Shown: piece after piece, positions 36,701 to 47,802 of the stretch
Layout: every line of letters begins with the position of its first letter
Numbering within the stretch: the stretch's first letter is position 1
Assembly (NCBI RefSeq): GCF_016008875.1
Contig: NZ_JADTQG010000004.1
Coordinates: forward strand, 207,837 to 271,836
Origin: Ectopseudomonas mendocina
Lineage (GTDB): Bacteria > Pseudomonadota > Gammaproteobacteria > Pseudomonadales > Pseudomonadaceae
Length of the DNA stretch: 64,000 nt
Reading direction: 5' to 3'
Translations under genes and position numbers: made by a program
Notes under the pieces: generated by a model
Database searches by the model: none
What the model saw: only the letters and a program-made list of their open reading frames with translations
What the model was told of the DNA's origin: nothing

Positions 36701-37706
36701 TCTGTGGGTGACGCCGCTGGCCGGAGTGGTCGGCGGCTACCTGGCCAGCCTCGCCGGCTGGCCTTTGCCGTGGATGGTCGGATCACTGCTGGCGGTGATC
36801 GCCGTGCGCTGCCTGGCCGACCGCCCGTTCAGTGAACTGCCGGGCGGGCGCAAGGCCGGCCAGTGGCTGGTGGCCAGCGGTATCGGCCTGCACTTCACCA
36901 GCGAGGTGCTGGAACAGGTGCTGAGTCATCTGCCGGTCATCATCATGGGTGCATTCGGCACGCTCCTGCTCAGCCTGATCGGTATCGCCATCCTGCGCCG
37001 CGCCGGCGTCGACCGCGCGACCGCCTTCTTCGCCAGCATGCCTGGCGGCGCCAGCGAGATGGTCAACCTGGCCCTGCGCCACGATGCGCAACCCGCGCGC
37101 GTGGCGGCGGCACACAGCCTGCGCCTGCTGCTGGTCGTGCTGCTGATTCCGGCGCTGTTCACCTGGGGCCTGCCCGATGCCAGCGCACCGCCGCGCGCAG
37201 CGGTGGATTGGACCTGGCTGATCGGCCTGCTCGCCGCCGGCGCGGTGCTGGCAGCGCTGTGGGGGCGCCTGAAACAACCCAACCCCTGGATGCTCGGCCC
37301 GCTGATCGTCTGCGCCGTGGCCAGCGCCAGCTTCGACCTGCATCTGGGCCTGCCGCAAGGCATGGGCCAACTCGGCCAGTGGTTGATTGGCAGCGCCCTG
37401 GGCTGTCACTTCGACCGCGCCTTCTTCCGCAGCGCGCCGGGTTTTCTTGCCCGCGTGCTGCTGTTCACACTGCTGGCCATGCTCGCCGCTGCGGGTCTCG
37501 GCGAGATGCTCGGCTGGCTGGCCGGCGAAGATCACCTGTCGCTGATGCTGGGCATGATGCCCGGCGGCATCACCGAATTGTGCCTGACCGCCGAAGCGTT
37601 GCAGCTGTCGGTGGCGCTGGTCACCGCACTGCAGGTGCTGCGGCTGTTTCTGGTGATGTTCCTCGCCGAACCCTTATTCAAGCTCTGGTGCAAGTGCCAC
37701 GCTTAG
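36684..37706 (+). CDS. AbrB-family membrane protein
   Basis: The 340-aa protein has a duplicated hydrophobic unit with GGYLASLAGWPLPWMVGSLL in the first half and MMPGGITELCLTAEAL in the second; SMPGGASEMVNLAL is the matching motif of the first copy. This is the AbrB (AitB, once called putative ammonia monooxygenase) family, whose transport role is unclear. The 17-base overlap with tctA makes it part of the tct operon, so a link to carboxylate uptake is plausible. A strong terminator follows. Confidence 0.8.
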   Translation: MPLPRDLWVTPLAGVVGGYLASLAGWPLPWMVGSLLAVIAVRCLADRPFSELPGGRKAGQWLVASGIGLHFTSEVLEQVLSHLPVIIMGAFGTLLLSLIGIAILRRAGVDRATAFFASMPGGASEMVNLALRHDAQPARVAAAHSLRLLLVVLLIPALFTWGLPDASAPPRAAVDWTWLIGLLAAGAVLAALWGRLKQPNPWMLGPLIVCAVASASFDLHLGLPQGMGQLGQWLIGSALGCHFDRAFFRSAPGFLARVLLFTLLAMLAAAGLGEMLGWLAGEDHLSLMLGMMPGGITELCLTAEALQLSVALVTALQVLRLFLVMFLAEPLFKLWCKCHA

Positions 37707-37728
37707 CCCGCCATGTGCGGGCTTTTTT
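37705..37728 (+). terminator. Rho-independent terminator of the opdH-tctCBA-abrB run
   Basis: GCCCGC-CATGT-GCGGGC is followed by six T residues, beginning at the stop codon of the AbrB-family gene. Confidence 0.92.
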
Positions 37729-37892
37729 ATGACCCGTGTCCCGTCCTGAATAACCCCTGCCCGCTTCTGTCCATCGCTCGCCAGACCTACTCAAGCACAA
37801 CCGTACTGATGATCAGCCGCTACGCAGCGAGCAGCACATCCAGCGCGAATTGCTGCGTCACTGCGGCCCGGCACGTTGCACCGCCCCCGGGA

Positions 37893-39815
37893 TCAAACGC
37901 GGAAGCGGCTGACCAGCAGTTGCAGCTGACCGCCCAGGCGCGCCAGCTCGGCCGAGGATTTGGCCGTCTCGTCACTGGCCGTGGCGGTCTGTTCTGCCAC
38001 GTCGCGCACATTGATGATGCTGCGGCCGATCTCTTCGGCCACGGCGCCCTGCTGCTCAGCCGCGGCGGCGATCTGCTGGTTCATCGACTGGATGTTGGAG
38101 ACTTTCTGGTTGATGCTCGCCAGCGAGTCACCCGCCTTGCGCGCACGCTCCACGCTGCCCTCGGTCAGCACTTGGCTTTCCTGCAGCACACCGGCGACCT
38201 GCTGGGTACCGCGTTGCAGCGCAACAATCAGGCTTTCGATCTCTTCGGTGGACTGCTGGGTACGCCGTGCCAGATTACGCACTTCGTCCGCCACCACAGC
38301 GAAACCACGCCCGGCCTCACCGGCCCGCGCCGCTTCGATGGCCGCATTGAGCGCCAGCAGGTTGGTCTGGTCAGCCACGGCCTTGATCACGTCCATGACG
38401 CTGCCGATCTTGTCGCTTTCCTGCTGCAACTGGTGCATGGCCTGATTGGAACGGGACATTTCCGCAGCCAGCTCTTCGATCTGCTTGATCGCTTCAGCCA
38501 CCACCTGGTCGCCCTGATAGGCCTCGCGGTCCGCATCCGACGCCGCCAGCGAGGCCTGCTCGGCGTTGCGCGCCACCTCCTGCACCGTGGCCGACATTTC
38601 CTGCATGGCCGTGGCCACCTGGTCGGTCTCCAGCTTCTGGCTGTTGACCCCGGCGCTGGTCTGCTCGGTCACTGCCGACAGTTCCTCGGCGGCACTGGCG
38701 ATCTGACTGACGCTGTCACGGATGCCGCTGATCAGTTCACGCAAGGCGTTACCCATACGCTGCACACCTTGCTGCAGCGCACCGATTTCATCGCGACGCG
38801 TGACCTGCAGGCTCTGGGTGAGGTCACCTGCGGCGATGCGCTCGACAGCATTGAGGGTGTCCTTCAACGGGCCGGTAATCTGCCGGGTAATGATCCACGC
38901 CGCCAGCACACTGCAAAGCAGGGCCAGCAACGTGGCGCTGATTTGCAGGGTGCGGGCGCTGGCGCTCTCACTGTCGCGGCGGGTCATCTGGATCTGCGTC
39001 AGCTCGGCGCTGGCATTGACGATCCGATAGCCCTGTTCGGTCATTTCCTTGCGGGCCACAGCCACACTCTCATTCGCGGACTTGAACGCCAGTAGCGCGT
39101 TACGGTAATCGCTCAGAGCACCCTCGGCGCGGTTGATACGCTCAAGATGCTCACCGGCGAAACGCTCGCGGAACTGGCCAAGGGCTGCCAGGCTCGCATC
39201 GATCTGCGTCATGGCGGTACGCTCGGTTTCCGCAGTGGCGTTGAAGATGTAGCCCCTCACGTGGTATCGCACCACCTGCCAGTCGTCCTTGATCTTGGCG
39301 ATGGCCTGAAACTGTGCGAAGCGGCTTTCATCGTAGTCCGGCAGGGCCACCACCGCGGCACTGATCTCATCGAGCGTTTGCCCGACATTGCCACCGCTGC
39401 TCACCATGCCCTGACGAGCATCGTTGATCCCACGGTAGGCGGCACGCATGGCGTTCAGGGAAATCTGGTAGGCCTTGATCTCGCTCTCCTGCATTTTCAA
39501 CAGGCGCACGTTCTCCGGGCTTTTGAAGGTAGACAGAACCTGCTGGTGCTGAGCGGAGAATTCATCCAGAGTTTTCTGTACGTTCTGGGCAATCTGCTCA
39601 TCACCATTGGCAAGCATGTACTGCAGGCGCACCACGCGCAGGTTGGTCAACGAATCGCTCAATCGGCTGATATCGCTCATCCAGTCGCTGCGCTGTATCA
39701 GGCTGCCCAGGCTGGACCAGCCAGCCAGGGCCAGCGCAGCCGTCATGAGCAGGACAAGCGCGAAGCCGATGGCCAGCTTGTAGGTGACGCTGATGTTCGC
39801 AAACCAGCTTTTCAT
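37893..39815 (-). CDS. Methyl-accepting chemotaxis protein, HBM-type sensor (copy 1)
   Basis: The 640-aa receptor has helix TM1 (about 11-33), a periplasmic helical region of about 255 residues, TM2 (about 290-310), HAMP and the cytoplasmic signalling hairpin with tip [21 protein letters not shown] helical sensor of this length fits the HBM (helical bimodular) class typified by P. putida McpS, which senses TCA-cycle acids. GGAGAA precedes the ATG at 39815; an upstream in-frame ATG lacks a ribosome site. It is a tandem paralogue of the next receptor, with the same C-terminal SRFRV ending. Confidence 0.88.
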   Translation of the reverse strand: MKSWFANISVTYKLAIGFALVLLMTAALALAGWSSLGSLIQRSDWMSDISRLSDSLTNLRVVRLQYMLANGDEQIAQNVQKTLDEFSAQHQQVLSTFKSPENVRLLKMQESEIKAYQISLNAMRAAYRGINDARQGMVSSGGNVGQTLDEISAAVVALPDYDESRFAQFQAIAKIKDDWQVVRYHVRGYIFNATAETERTAMTQIDASLAALGQFRERFAGEHLERINRAEGALSDYRNALLAFKSANESVAVARKEMTEQGYRIVNASAELTQIQMTRRDSESASARTLQISATLLALLCSVLAAWIITRQITGPLKDTLNAVERIAAGDLTQSLQVTRRDEIGALQQGVQRMGNALRELISGIRDSVSQIASAAEELSAVTEQTSAGVNSQKLETDQVATAMQEMSATVQEVARNAEQASLAASDADREAYQGDQVVAEAIKQIEELAAEMSRSNQAMHQLQQESDKIGSVMDVIKAVADQTNLLALNAAIEAARAGEAGRGFAVVADEVRNLARRTQQSTEEIESLIVALQRGTQQVAGVLQESQVLTEGSVERARKAGDSLASINQKVSNIQSMNQQIAAAAEQQGAVAEEIGRSIINVRDVAEQTATASDETAKSSAELARLGGQLQLLVSRFRV

Positions 39816-40085
39816 AAATTCTCCAACAGAATTGACCAATGCAAAGGGCTGGAGATTTATTGTTGTGGCCAGCGAGAAAAAGGCCGCGATTCTAGGGAAC
39901 GGGCAGCGACGCTGCCAAGCTTGCCTGCCAGTAATTTGCCAGCCATCCGACGGGCTGCAGCCAGCTGCACCGACTCGCCAGCACCTTATGACCGACGATG
40001 AAGACAGTTTTCAGGCAAAGATGAGGATGTAACAAGGCGTGTAGCAGCCACTATCACGGGGTAAGGCTCGCCGCGCTGGCTATTG

Positions 40086-40112
40086 AAGTGGTGCACGCCG
40101 TGCGCACCACTT
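40086..40112. other. Hairpin between the two chemoreceptor genes
   Basis: AAGTGGTGC and GCACCACTT form a perfect 9-bp stem 9 bases past the stop of receptor copy 2. On the plus strand it is followed by TT; on the minus strand no T-run follows. Nothing else is seen in 39816-40120. Confidence 0.5.
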
Positions 40113-40120
40113 TTACCGGA

Positions 40121-42043
40121 TCAAACGCGGAAGCGGCTGACCATGCTTTGCAGCTGGCCACCCAGGCGCGCCAGCTCCACCGAGTTGGCGGCAGTTTCCT
40201 CGCTGGCAGCAGCGGTCTGCTCGGCCACGTCACGCACGCTCAGTACGCTGCGGCCGATCTCTTCGGCGACCGCACCCTGCTGCTCGGCAGCCGCGGCGAT
40301 CTGCTGATTCATCGACTGAATATTGGACACCTTCTGGTTGATCACACCCAGCGCAACGCCAGCCTTGCGCGCCGATTCGACGCTGCCTTCGGTAAGGCTG
40401 CGGCTCTGGCCGAGCACCCCCGCCACCTCCTCGGTACCGCGCTGCAGAGCGCCGATCAGGCTTTCGATTTCTTCGGTGGACTGCTGCGTGCGCCGCGCCA
40501 GGCTACGCACTTCATCGGCAACGACAGCAAAACCGCGTCCTGCTTCGCCCGCACGCGCAGCCTCGATGGCTGCGTTGAGCGCCAGCAGGTTGGTCTGATC
40601 GGCCACGGCCTTGATCACGTCCATCACGCTGCCGATCTTCTCGCTTTCTTTCTGCAGCAGATTCATGGCGTCGGTGGAGCGCGCCATTTCGCCGGCCAGC
40701 GCCTCGATCTGGCCAATCGCCTCGGCCACGACTCGATCCCCCTGGTTCGCCTCGGCATCCGCGTCCGCCGCGGCGAGCGAGGCCTGCTCGGCATTGCGCG
40801 CCACCTCGTTGACCGTGGCCGACATCTCCTGCATGGCGGTCGCCACCTGATCGGTTTCCTGCTTCTGGCTGTTGACCCCGGCACTGGTCTGCTCCGTCAC
40901 AGCCGAGAGCTGCTCGGCCGCGCTGGCAATCTGGCTGACGCTGTCGCTGATGCCACCGATCAGTTCACGCAGGGAGCGGCCCATACGCTGGACGCCTTGC
41001 TGCACCACGCCAATTTCGTCGCTACGGCTGGTTTCCGGCAGGTCGGTCAGGTCGCCCGAGGCGATGCGCTCGACCACCGCCAACGTCTCGCCAAGCGGGC
41101 GGGTGATCTGACGGATTATCACGATGGCTGCGCCAATGCCGACGAGCAGTGCTACCAGCGTGGCGATCAACTGTATGGATTTGGCTGACGAGCTGTCACT
41201 GTCGCGCTGCATGATCTGATTGCGGATCAGCTCGTTACTCAGCCTGACGATTTCGTTACCGGCCTGGTCCAACTCGTCACGCGCCTTGAGCGCCGCAGTA
41301 TTGGCCTGCTGGAAGGCCGCTACCACCGCCCGGTAGGTTTCGAAACCGCTTTGAATCGCCTTAACTTGCGTAGCGCTTTCACTGCCCATGGACAGCTCCA
41401 GCTGGACCAGACTGTCGGCCGTGCGCTGCACCTGTCGAGCCACGGCTGCTTCGGTGTCGGCGTTGACGTTGGCGGTGTAGCCACGTACCTCGTAGCGCAT
41501 CAGCTGGATACCTTCACGGGCATCACGCATCGCGCGGTAGCGCACTTGGCGCTGCGGGTCGTACTCCGGCATACGCTCTATGCCGCCCGCGAGCGCCTCG
41601 ATCTCGGCGAAGACGTCGCGTGCCAGCCCTCCCATTTCCTTGCGCGCCTGCGCCGCCTGCGCAAAGCCGGCTTTCATGGCCTTCAGCGAGGCCTGATAGC
41701 TGACGATCAGGCTATCCTGCTGCTTGAGCAGACCGATGTTCCCAGCCGATACGAAATTACCAATGATGCGCTGGTGAGCCTCACGGTATCGGTCGAGAGA
41801 CTGCTGCATGGTCTCTCCACGCTCCTCGTCACCGTTACTCATGACATAACGCACGCGGTCCACTCTCAAGGCACTGAGCAGGTCGTTGACTTGGTTGATC
41901 TCGACCACCCGCTGGCTGCGCTCGCTCATGCGGCTTATGCCGGTCCAGCCGCTGAAAGCGAGCACGAGAGTAAGAGACAGAATGAAGCCGAAGCTGAAAG
42001 CGAGTTTCAACCTAACGCTGACATTGCCGAGCCATTTGCTCAT
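40121..42043 (-). CDS. Methyl-accepting chemotaxis protein, HBM-type sensor (copy 2)
   Basis: The protein is 640 aa like copy 1, with TM1 (about 11-33), a 250-residue helical sensor, TM2 (about 288-312), HAMP and an almost identical signalling domain ([20 protein letters not shown]). The sensor half differs clearly from copy 1 ([19 protein letters not shown]), so the two probably bind different ligands. Both read away from the tct operon. A GAGAATT ribosome site precedes the ATG. Confidence 0.88.
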   Translation of the reverse strand: MSKWLGNVSVRLKLAFSFGFILSLTLVLAFSGWTGISRMSERSQRVVEINQVNDLLSALRVDRVRYVMSNGDEERGETMQQSLDRYREAHQRIIGNFVSAGNIGLLKQQDSLIVSYQASLKAMKAGFAQAAQARKEMGGLARDVFAEIEALAGGIERMPEYDPQRQVRYRAMRDAREGIQLMRYEVRGYTANVNADTEAAVARQVQRTADSLVQLELSMGSESATQVKAIQSGFETYRAVVAAFQQANTAALKARDELDQAGNEIVRLSNELIRNQIMQRDSDSSSAKSIQLIATLVALLVGIGAAIVIIRQITRPLGETLAVVERIASGDLTDLPETSRSDEIGVVQQGVQRMGRSLRELIGGISDSVSQIASAAEQLSAVTEQTSAGVNSQKQETDQVATAMQEMSATVNEVARNAEQASLAAADADAEANQGDRVVAEAIGQIEALAGEMARSTDAMNLLQKESEKIGSVMDVIKAVADQTNLLALNAAIEAARAGEAGRGFAVVADEVRSLARRTQQSTEEIESLIGALQRGTEEVAGVLGQSRSLTEGSVESARKAGVALGVINQKVSNIQSMNQQIAAAAEQQGAVAEEIGRSVLSVRDVAEQTAAASEETAANSVELARLGGQLQSMVSRFRV

Positions 42044-42232
42044 GAGAATTCTCCGTCCAAGGAAGAGGGATTGGGCATCCGCTGGAGAATTTTTCTTGTT
42101 GCCAGCCCGCTAGCCTTCAGCACTCACGTAGAGTGACCAATCGGTCGACAATATCATGACGCCACTATTAAGTCATCATTCAACTAGATGACCAAATGAC
42201 TACCCTTGGACGAAAGTAATTGTAAATTGGCG

Positions 42233-42904
42233 TCACTTCAGCAATTGCAGGGCCTCTACGCTGCATTGCTGAATCTGCGCCCAATCACTGTTTTCCACCC
42301 ATTCACGTTGGAACATCCAGGTGCCGCCGACGCACATGACGTTGGGCTGCGCCATGTAACCCTGCAGGTTGTCCGTCGTGATGCCGCCAGTCGGGCAGAA
42401 ACGCACGCCGCCGAAGGGGCCGGCGAGCGCCTTGAGCATCGCCACGCCGCCACAGACCTCTGCCGGAAACAGCTTGAAGCGGCGATAGCCCAGGGCGTAG
42501 CCGACCATCACATCGGACGCGCTGCTCACACCCGGCAGCAGGGGCAGCGGGCTGTCCAACGCCGCCAGCAACAGTTCGCGCGCGCTCCCCGGCGTGACAA
42601 TGAACTGCGCACCGGCATCAGTTGCGGCGGCGAGCATGCTCTCGTCCAGCACAGTGCCGGCGCCGACACAGAGCTCGGGGCGTTCGGCACGCAGGCGACG
42701 AATCGCCTCCAGGCCGTGCTCCGAACGCAGGGTCACTTCCAGCACTCGCAGGCCACCGGCGGCCAGTGCATCGGCCAACGGCAGGATATCCGCCTCACGA
42801 GCGATGGTGATCACCGGCATGATCCGCGCCTGGGCGCAGATGCGGTCGATCTCGGCGATTTTGTCGGCCATGCGCGCGCGCTGGTCTTGGTCGAGGCTGG
42901 TCAT
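42233..42904 (-). CDS. eda: 2-dehydro-3-deoxyphosphogluconate aldolase (KDPG aldolase)
   Basis: The 223-aa class I aldolase splits KDPG into pyruvate and glyceraldehyde 3-phosphate, the last Entner-Doudoroff step. The Schiff-base lysine lies in RRFKLFPAEVCGG, the catalytic glutamate in LEVTLRSE, and GAGTVLDE and CPTGGITTDN bind phosphate. The ATG at 42904 gives MTSLDQDQRARM and lies 1 base after the pgl stop. It is the last gene of zwf-pgl-eda. Confidence 0.95.
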   Translation of the reverse strand: MTSLDQDQRARMADKIAEIDRICAQARIMPVITIAREADILPLADALAAGGLRVLEVTLRSEHGLEAIRRLRAERPELCVGAGTVLDESMLAAATDAGAQFIVTPGSARELLLAALDSPLPLLPGVSSASDVMVGYALGYRRFKLFPAEVCGGVAMLKALAGPFGGVRFCPTGGITTDNLQGYMAQPNVMCVGGTWMFQREWVENSDWAQIQQCSVEALQLLK

Positions 42905-42905
42905 G

Positions 42906-43605
42906 TCAGGGGCACCAATGGATTTCGAGGGGGGAATGCAGGAACGCGCGAATCGGCAGCTCGGAGGTTTCACCGGGCTGCAGCGCCGCGCTGAGGATGT
43001 TCAGTTTCGCCTGGCCCTGGATCGCCAACAGCGGCAGGCGTGCGCTGGCCAGTATCGGCAGGGTCAGGGTCAGGCGCTGCGCCGGCTCGCTCGGCGCCAG
43101 CATCGGCAGCACCCGGCGCGCACAAGCTGGCTGAAGCGCCTGGTGCAGATTGGGGCTGTGCGGGAACAGCGAGGCAGTGTGGCCGTCATCGCCCATGCCC
43201 AACACCAGCACGTCTATCGGCGCCAGCTCGGCGACCGCCACATCAGCCAGGTCGGCTGCCTGTTCGAGGTTGCCAGCTACCTGATAGAGGCTGAGAAAAT
43301 GCGCCTCGGCGGCCGGCCCGCGCAGCAGGTGACGACGCACCAGCGCCTCGTTGCTGCCGGCGTGATTGATCGGCACCCAGCGCTCGTCAGCCAGGCTCAC
43401 CAGCACCTGCGCCCAGGGCAAGTCCTGCTGCGCCAGCGCTTCGAAGAACGGCACCGGACTGCGCCCACCAGACACCACTAGCGTGGCCTGACCGCGACTG
43501 GCAATGGCTGCACGCAGCGCATCGGCTACGCGCACCGCCATCGCCTGGGCCTGTTGTTCGGCACTGTCGTAGGGGCAGGCCTGTACGCCCTGCGGCAGTT
43601 TCAGT

Positions 43606-43619
<14 letters not shown>
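42906..43619 (-). CDS. pgl: 6-phosphogluconolactonase
   Basis: The 237-aa enzyme hydrolyses 6-phosphogluconolactone. [24 protein letters not shown] and [19 protein letters not shown] are the three family signatures. The ATG at 43619 is chosen because GGAG lies upstream; it overlaps the zwf end by 14 bases. It is DevB-type, as in other pseudomonads. Confidence 0.95.
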
Positions 43620-45075
<1,456 letters not shown>

Positions 45076-45137
45076 GAGTTTGTTCTTTTATCAAGATGAA
45101 CTAGAAATACCGGGTGATACCGCATTTATCAAGAAAA

Positions 45138-45160
45138 AATGTTGTCATAGCAACAACATT
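45138..45160. promoter_or_regulatory. HexR operator between zwf and hexR
   Basis: AATGTTGT-N7-ACAACATT is a perfect inverted repeat with 8-base arms. HexR of P. putida binds TTGT-N7/8-ACAA sites at zwf, edd and gap-1; this one can serve both divergent genes. Confidence 0.88.
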
Positions 45161-45276
45161 TTCTATAACCACCGATAAGTCAGTGGTGGCCCGAGGGCAG
45201 CATCAGTAGGATAGGCCGGCCGCTTGGCAGCCGATCGCCTGCTGCCGAGCCCGTCAAACCGCTGTTAGGAGCCCCT

Positions 45277-46146
45277 ATGGACCGAGTGCGCAACCTGCTG
45301 GAACAGATCCAGAGCCGCCTGGACGACCTGAACAAGGCCGAACGCAAGGTCGCCGAGGTGATCCTGCATGACCCACAGCAGGCCACTCGTTTCAGTATCG
45401 CTGCACTGGCACAGGCGGCCGGTGTCAGCGAGCCTACGGTCAACCGCTTCTGCCGTTCCTTCGGCGCCAACGGCTACCCCGAGCTGAAGATGCAACTGGC
45501 GCAGAGCCTGGCCAGTGGCGCCGCCTACGTCAGCCGCGCAGTGTCCGCCGACGACGGCCCCGAGGCTTACACGCGCAAGATCTTCGGCAGCACCATCGCG
45601 TCGCTGGACAGCGCCTGCCAGAGCCTCGACCCGCAGCATGTCAGCCGCGCCGTCGACCTGCTGATCCAGGCGCGGCAGATCCACTTCTTCGGCCTCGGCG
45701 CCTCGGCCTCGGTAGCGCTGGATGCGCAGCACAAGTTCTTTCGCTTCAACCTCGCGGTTTCGGCCCACTCCGACGTGCTGATGCAACGAATGATCGCCTC
45801 GGTGGCGCACACCGGCGATCTGTTCGTGATCATTTCCTACACCGGACGCACCCGCGAGCTGGTGGAGGTGGCGCGCCTAGCGCGTGAGAATGGCGCTTCT
45901 GTCCTCGGACTGACCGCCGCCGGCTCGCCGCTGGCCAAGACCAGCACCCTGAGCCTGGACATTCCGCTGCCAGAAGACACCGACATCTACATGCCGATGA
46001 CCTCACGCATCATTCAACTCACCGTACTCGACGTACTCGCCACCGGCGTCACCCTGCGCCGTGGCGTGGACTTCCAGCCGCACCTGCGCAAGATCAAGGA
46101 AAGCCTGACCGCCAGCCGCTATCCGGCGGATGAAGAGTCGCTGTAG
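45277..46146 (+). CDS. hexR: Transcriptional repressor HexR (RpiR/MurR family)
   Basis: The 289-aa protein has an N-terminal helix-turn-helix (about 30-65: [22 protein letters not shown]) and a C-terminal SIS sugar-phosphate domain (about 120-250: [32 protein letters not shown]). KDPG binding releases it from DNA. TAGGAG precedes the ATG. It is divergent from zwf across a perfect operator. Confidence 0.94.
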   Translation: MDRVRNLLEQIQSRLDDLNKAERKVAEVILHDPQQATRFSIAALAQAAGVSEPTVNRFCRSFGANGYPELKMQLAQSLASGAAYVSRAVSADDGPEAYTRKIFGSTIASLDSACQSLDPQHVSRAVDLLIQARQIHFFGLGASASVALDAQHKFFRFNLAVSAHSDVLMQRMIASVAHTGDLFVIISYTGRTRELVEVARLARENGASVLGLTAAGSPLAKTSTLSLDIPLPEDTDIYMPMTSRIIQLTVLDVLATGVTLRRGVDFQPHLRKIKESLTASRYPADEESL

Positions 46147-46276
46147 AGATTCGGACAAGGCATCTGCACGTAGGTTGCGCCGATGATGTCTGAGCCGCCC
46201 GTATCGCGCCGTTCAGGCAAATCGCGTCGCTTCTGATAGGCTTGCCGGCTTTCCCGAAAAGCCCAGGCCTCATTCC

Positions 46277-47224
46277 ATGCAAGCACTGATCGCCCTCAGC
46301 CGTTTCATCGGCAACACCTTCGCCGTCTGGGTGTTGCTGTTCGCCGTCATGGCCTTCTTCCAACCCAACTGGTTCCTGCCGCTGACCGCCTGGATCGTCC
46401 CGCTGCTCGGGCTGATCATGTTCGGCATGGGCCTGACTCTGAAGGGCGCAGATTTCCAGGAAGTCGCCCGCCGCCCACTGGCCGTGCTGCTGGGTGTGCT
46501 AGCGCAGTTCAGCATCATGCCACTGGTGGCCTGGCTGCTGTGCCAGGCGTTCGCGCTGCCACCGGAGATTGCCGTGGGCGTGATTCTGGTGGGCTGCTGC
46601 CCAGGCGGCACCGCCTCCAACGTGATTACCTGGTTCGCCCGTGGCGACCTGGCGCTGTCGGTCTCGATCACTGCCGTCACCACCCTGCTCGCCCCGCTCG
46701 TCACCCCGGCACTGATCTGGCTGCTGGCCTCGGAATGGCTGCCGGTCTCCTTCAGCGCCATGTTCATCTCCATCCTCAAGATGGTGCTGCTGCCTATCGT
46801 CCTTGGCCTGATCGCCCAACGCCTGCTCGGCGAGCGGGTCAAGACCGCCGTCGAAGTACTGCCGCTGATCTCCGTGGTGAGCATCGTCGCCATCGTCGCC
46901 GCAGTGGTTGCGGCCAGCCAGGGCAAGATCGCCGAATCCGGCCTGCTGATCATGGCCGTGGTGATCCTGCACAACGGCATCGGCCTGGGCCTGGGGTATC
47001 TCGCCGGGCGCCTGTTCGGCATGTCGCTGGCGCAGCGCAAGACGCTGTCCATCGAAGTCGGCATGCAGAACTCCGGCCTCGGTGCCGCGCTGGCCAGCGC
47101 ACACTTCAGCCCGCTGGCCGCCGTGCCCAGCGCTCTGTTCAGCGTCTGGCACAACCTGTCCGGCCCGCTGCTGGCGACCCTCTACCGGCGCATGCGCCAG
47201 GATGCCAAACAAAGCACCGACTGA
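46277..47224 (+). CDS. BASS-family (bile acid:sodium symporter-type) transporter
   Basis: The 315-aa membrane protein has about ten hydrophobic helices and the family motifs LLGLIMFGMGLTL, GCCPGGTASNVITWFARGD and EVGMQNSGLGAALA. Family members move organic anions with sodium; known bacterial cargo includes pantoate and pyruvate-like acids. The substrate here is unknown. It is about 70 bases upstream of the guanidine riboswitch. Confidence 0.85.
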   Translation: MQALIALSRFIGNTFAVWVLLFAVMAFFQPNWFLPLTAWIVPLLGLIMFGMGLTLKGADFQEVARRPLAVLLGVLAQFSIMPLVAWLLCQAFALPPEIAVGVILVGCCPGGTASNVITWFARGDLALSVSITAVTTLLAPLVTPALIWLLASEWLPVSFSAMFISILKMVLLPIVLGLIAQRLLGERVKTAVEVLPLISVVSIVAIVAAVVAASQGKIAESGLLIMAVVILHNGIGLGLGYLAGRLFGMSLAQRKTLSIEVGMQNSGLGAALASAHFSPLAAVPSALFSVWHNLSGPLLATLYRRMRQDAKQSTD

Positions 47225-47293
47225 TTGAGTGCCGCACGCCAATCCGGGGCGCCTTGCCCCGGACACGCCGATATGCACAATAACGGTGCGCGC

Positions 47294-47345
47294 GAGGACG
47301 ACCTCCACACCCTGAGCCCAGGGTGGCTCATCCGGGGACGGCCCC
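47294..47345 (+). promoter_or_regulatory. Guanidine-II (mini-ykkC) riboswitch
   Basis: Two hairpins carry the diagnostic ACGR tetraloops: GAGG-ACGA-CCTC (47294-47305) and GGGG-ACGG-CCCC (47334-47345). An extra hairpin CACCCTG...CAGGGTG lies between them. The second stem ends 9 bases before the GGAGGT ribosome site of the SMR exporter gene. Guanidine-II RNAs bind guanidinium and turn on such exporters. Confidence 0.88.
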
Positions 47346-47364
47346 TTCAGCCACGGAGGTAACC

Positions 47365-47679
47365 ATGTCCTGGATCATCCTGTTTCTCGCCGGCCTGTTC
47401 GAGGTCGGCTGGGCCATCGGCCTGAAATACACCGAAGGCTTCACCCGCCCGCTGCCAACGGCGCTGAGCGTCTGCGCCATGCTGGTCAGCCTCGGCCTGC
47501 TGGGCCTGGCCATGAAGGAGCTGCCGTTGGGCACCGCCTACGCCATCTGGACTGGCGTCGGCGCCGTGGGTACGGTGATCGCCGGCATCATCCTGTTCGG
47601 CGAGTCGATGGCGCTTCTGCGCCTGGCCAGCGTGGCGATGATCGTCTGCGGGTTGGTCGGGCTCAAGTTGAGCCACTGA
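47365..47679 (+). CDS. gdx: SMR-family guanidinium exporter (SugE/Gdx)
   Basis: The 104-aa protein has four membrane helices and the conserved E13 in [30 protein letters not shown] is the SMR signature. SugE-type SMR proteins export guanidinium by proton exchange. GGAGGT lies 4 bases before the ATG at 47365. A guanidine-II riboswitch directly upstream makes the Gdx assignment strong. Confidence 0.93.
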   Translation: MSWIILFLAGLFEVGWAIGLKYTEGFTRPLPTALSVCAMLVSLGLLGLAMKELPLGTAYAIWTGVGAVGTVIAGIILFGESMALLRLASVAMIVCGLVGLKLSH

Positions 47680-47699
47680 GAAAGCCGGAATCCAGCTTT

Positions 47700-47791
47700 G
47701 TGGGAGGGGCTTTAGCCGCGAGGCTTTCGCCGCTGCGACTGCATGAATGCAGGGAGCGAAGCTGAATGCCCGAGCCCAAAGCCCCTCCCAC
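47700..47791. repeat. Long REP-type palindrome, copy A
   Basis: GTGGGAGGGGCTTTAGCCGC opens it and AAAGCCCCTCCCAC closes it; the middle includes TTTCGCCGCTGCGACTGCAT. It is an inverted-orientation relative of the element at 49981-50070. Both flank the MFS-acyltransferase gene. Confidence 0.75.
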
Positions 47792-47802
47792 ACGACCGTT
47801 CG

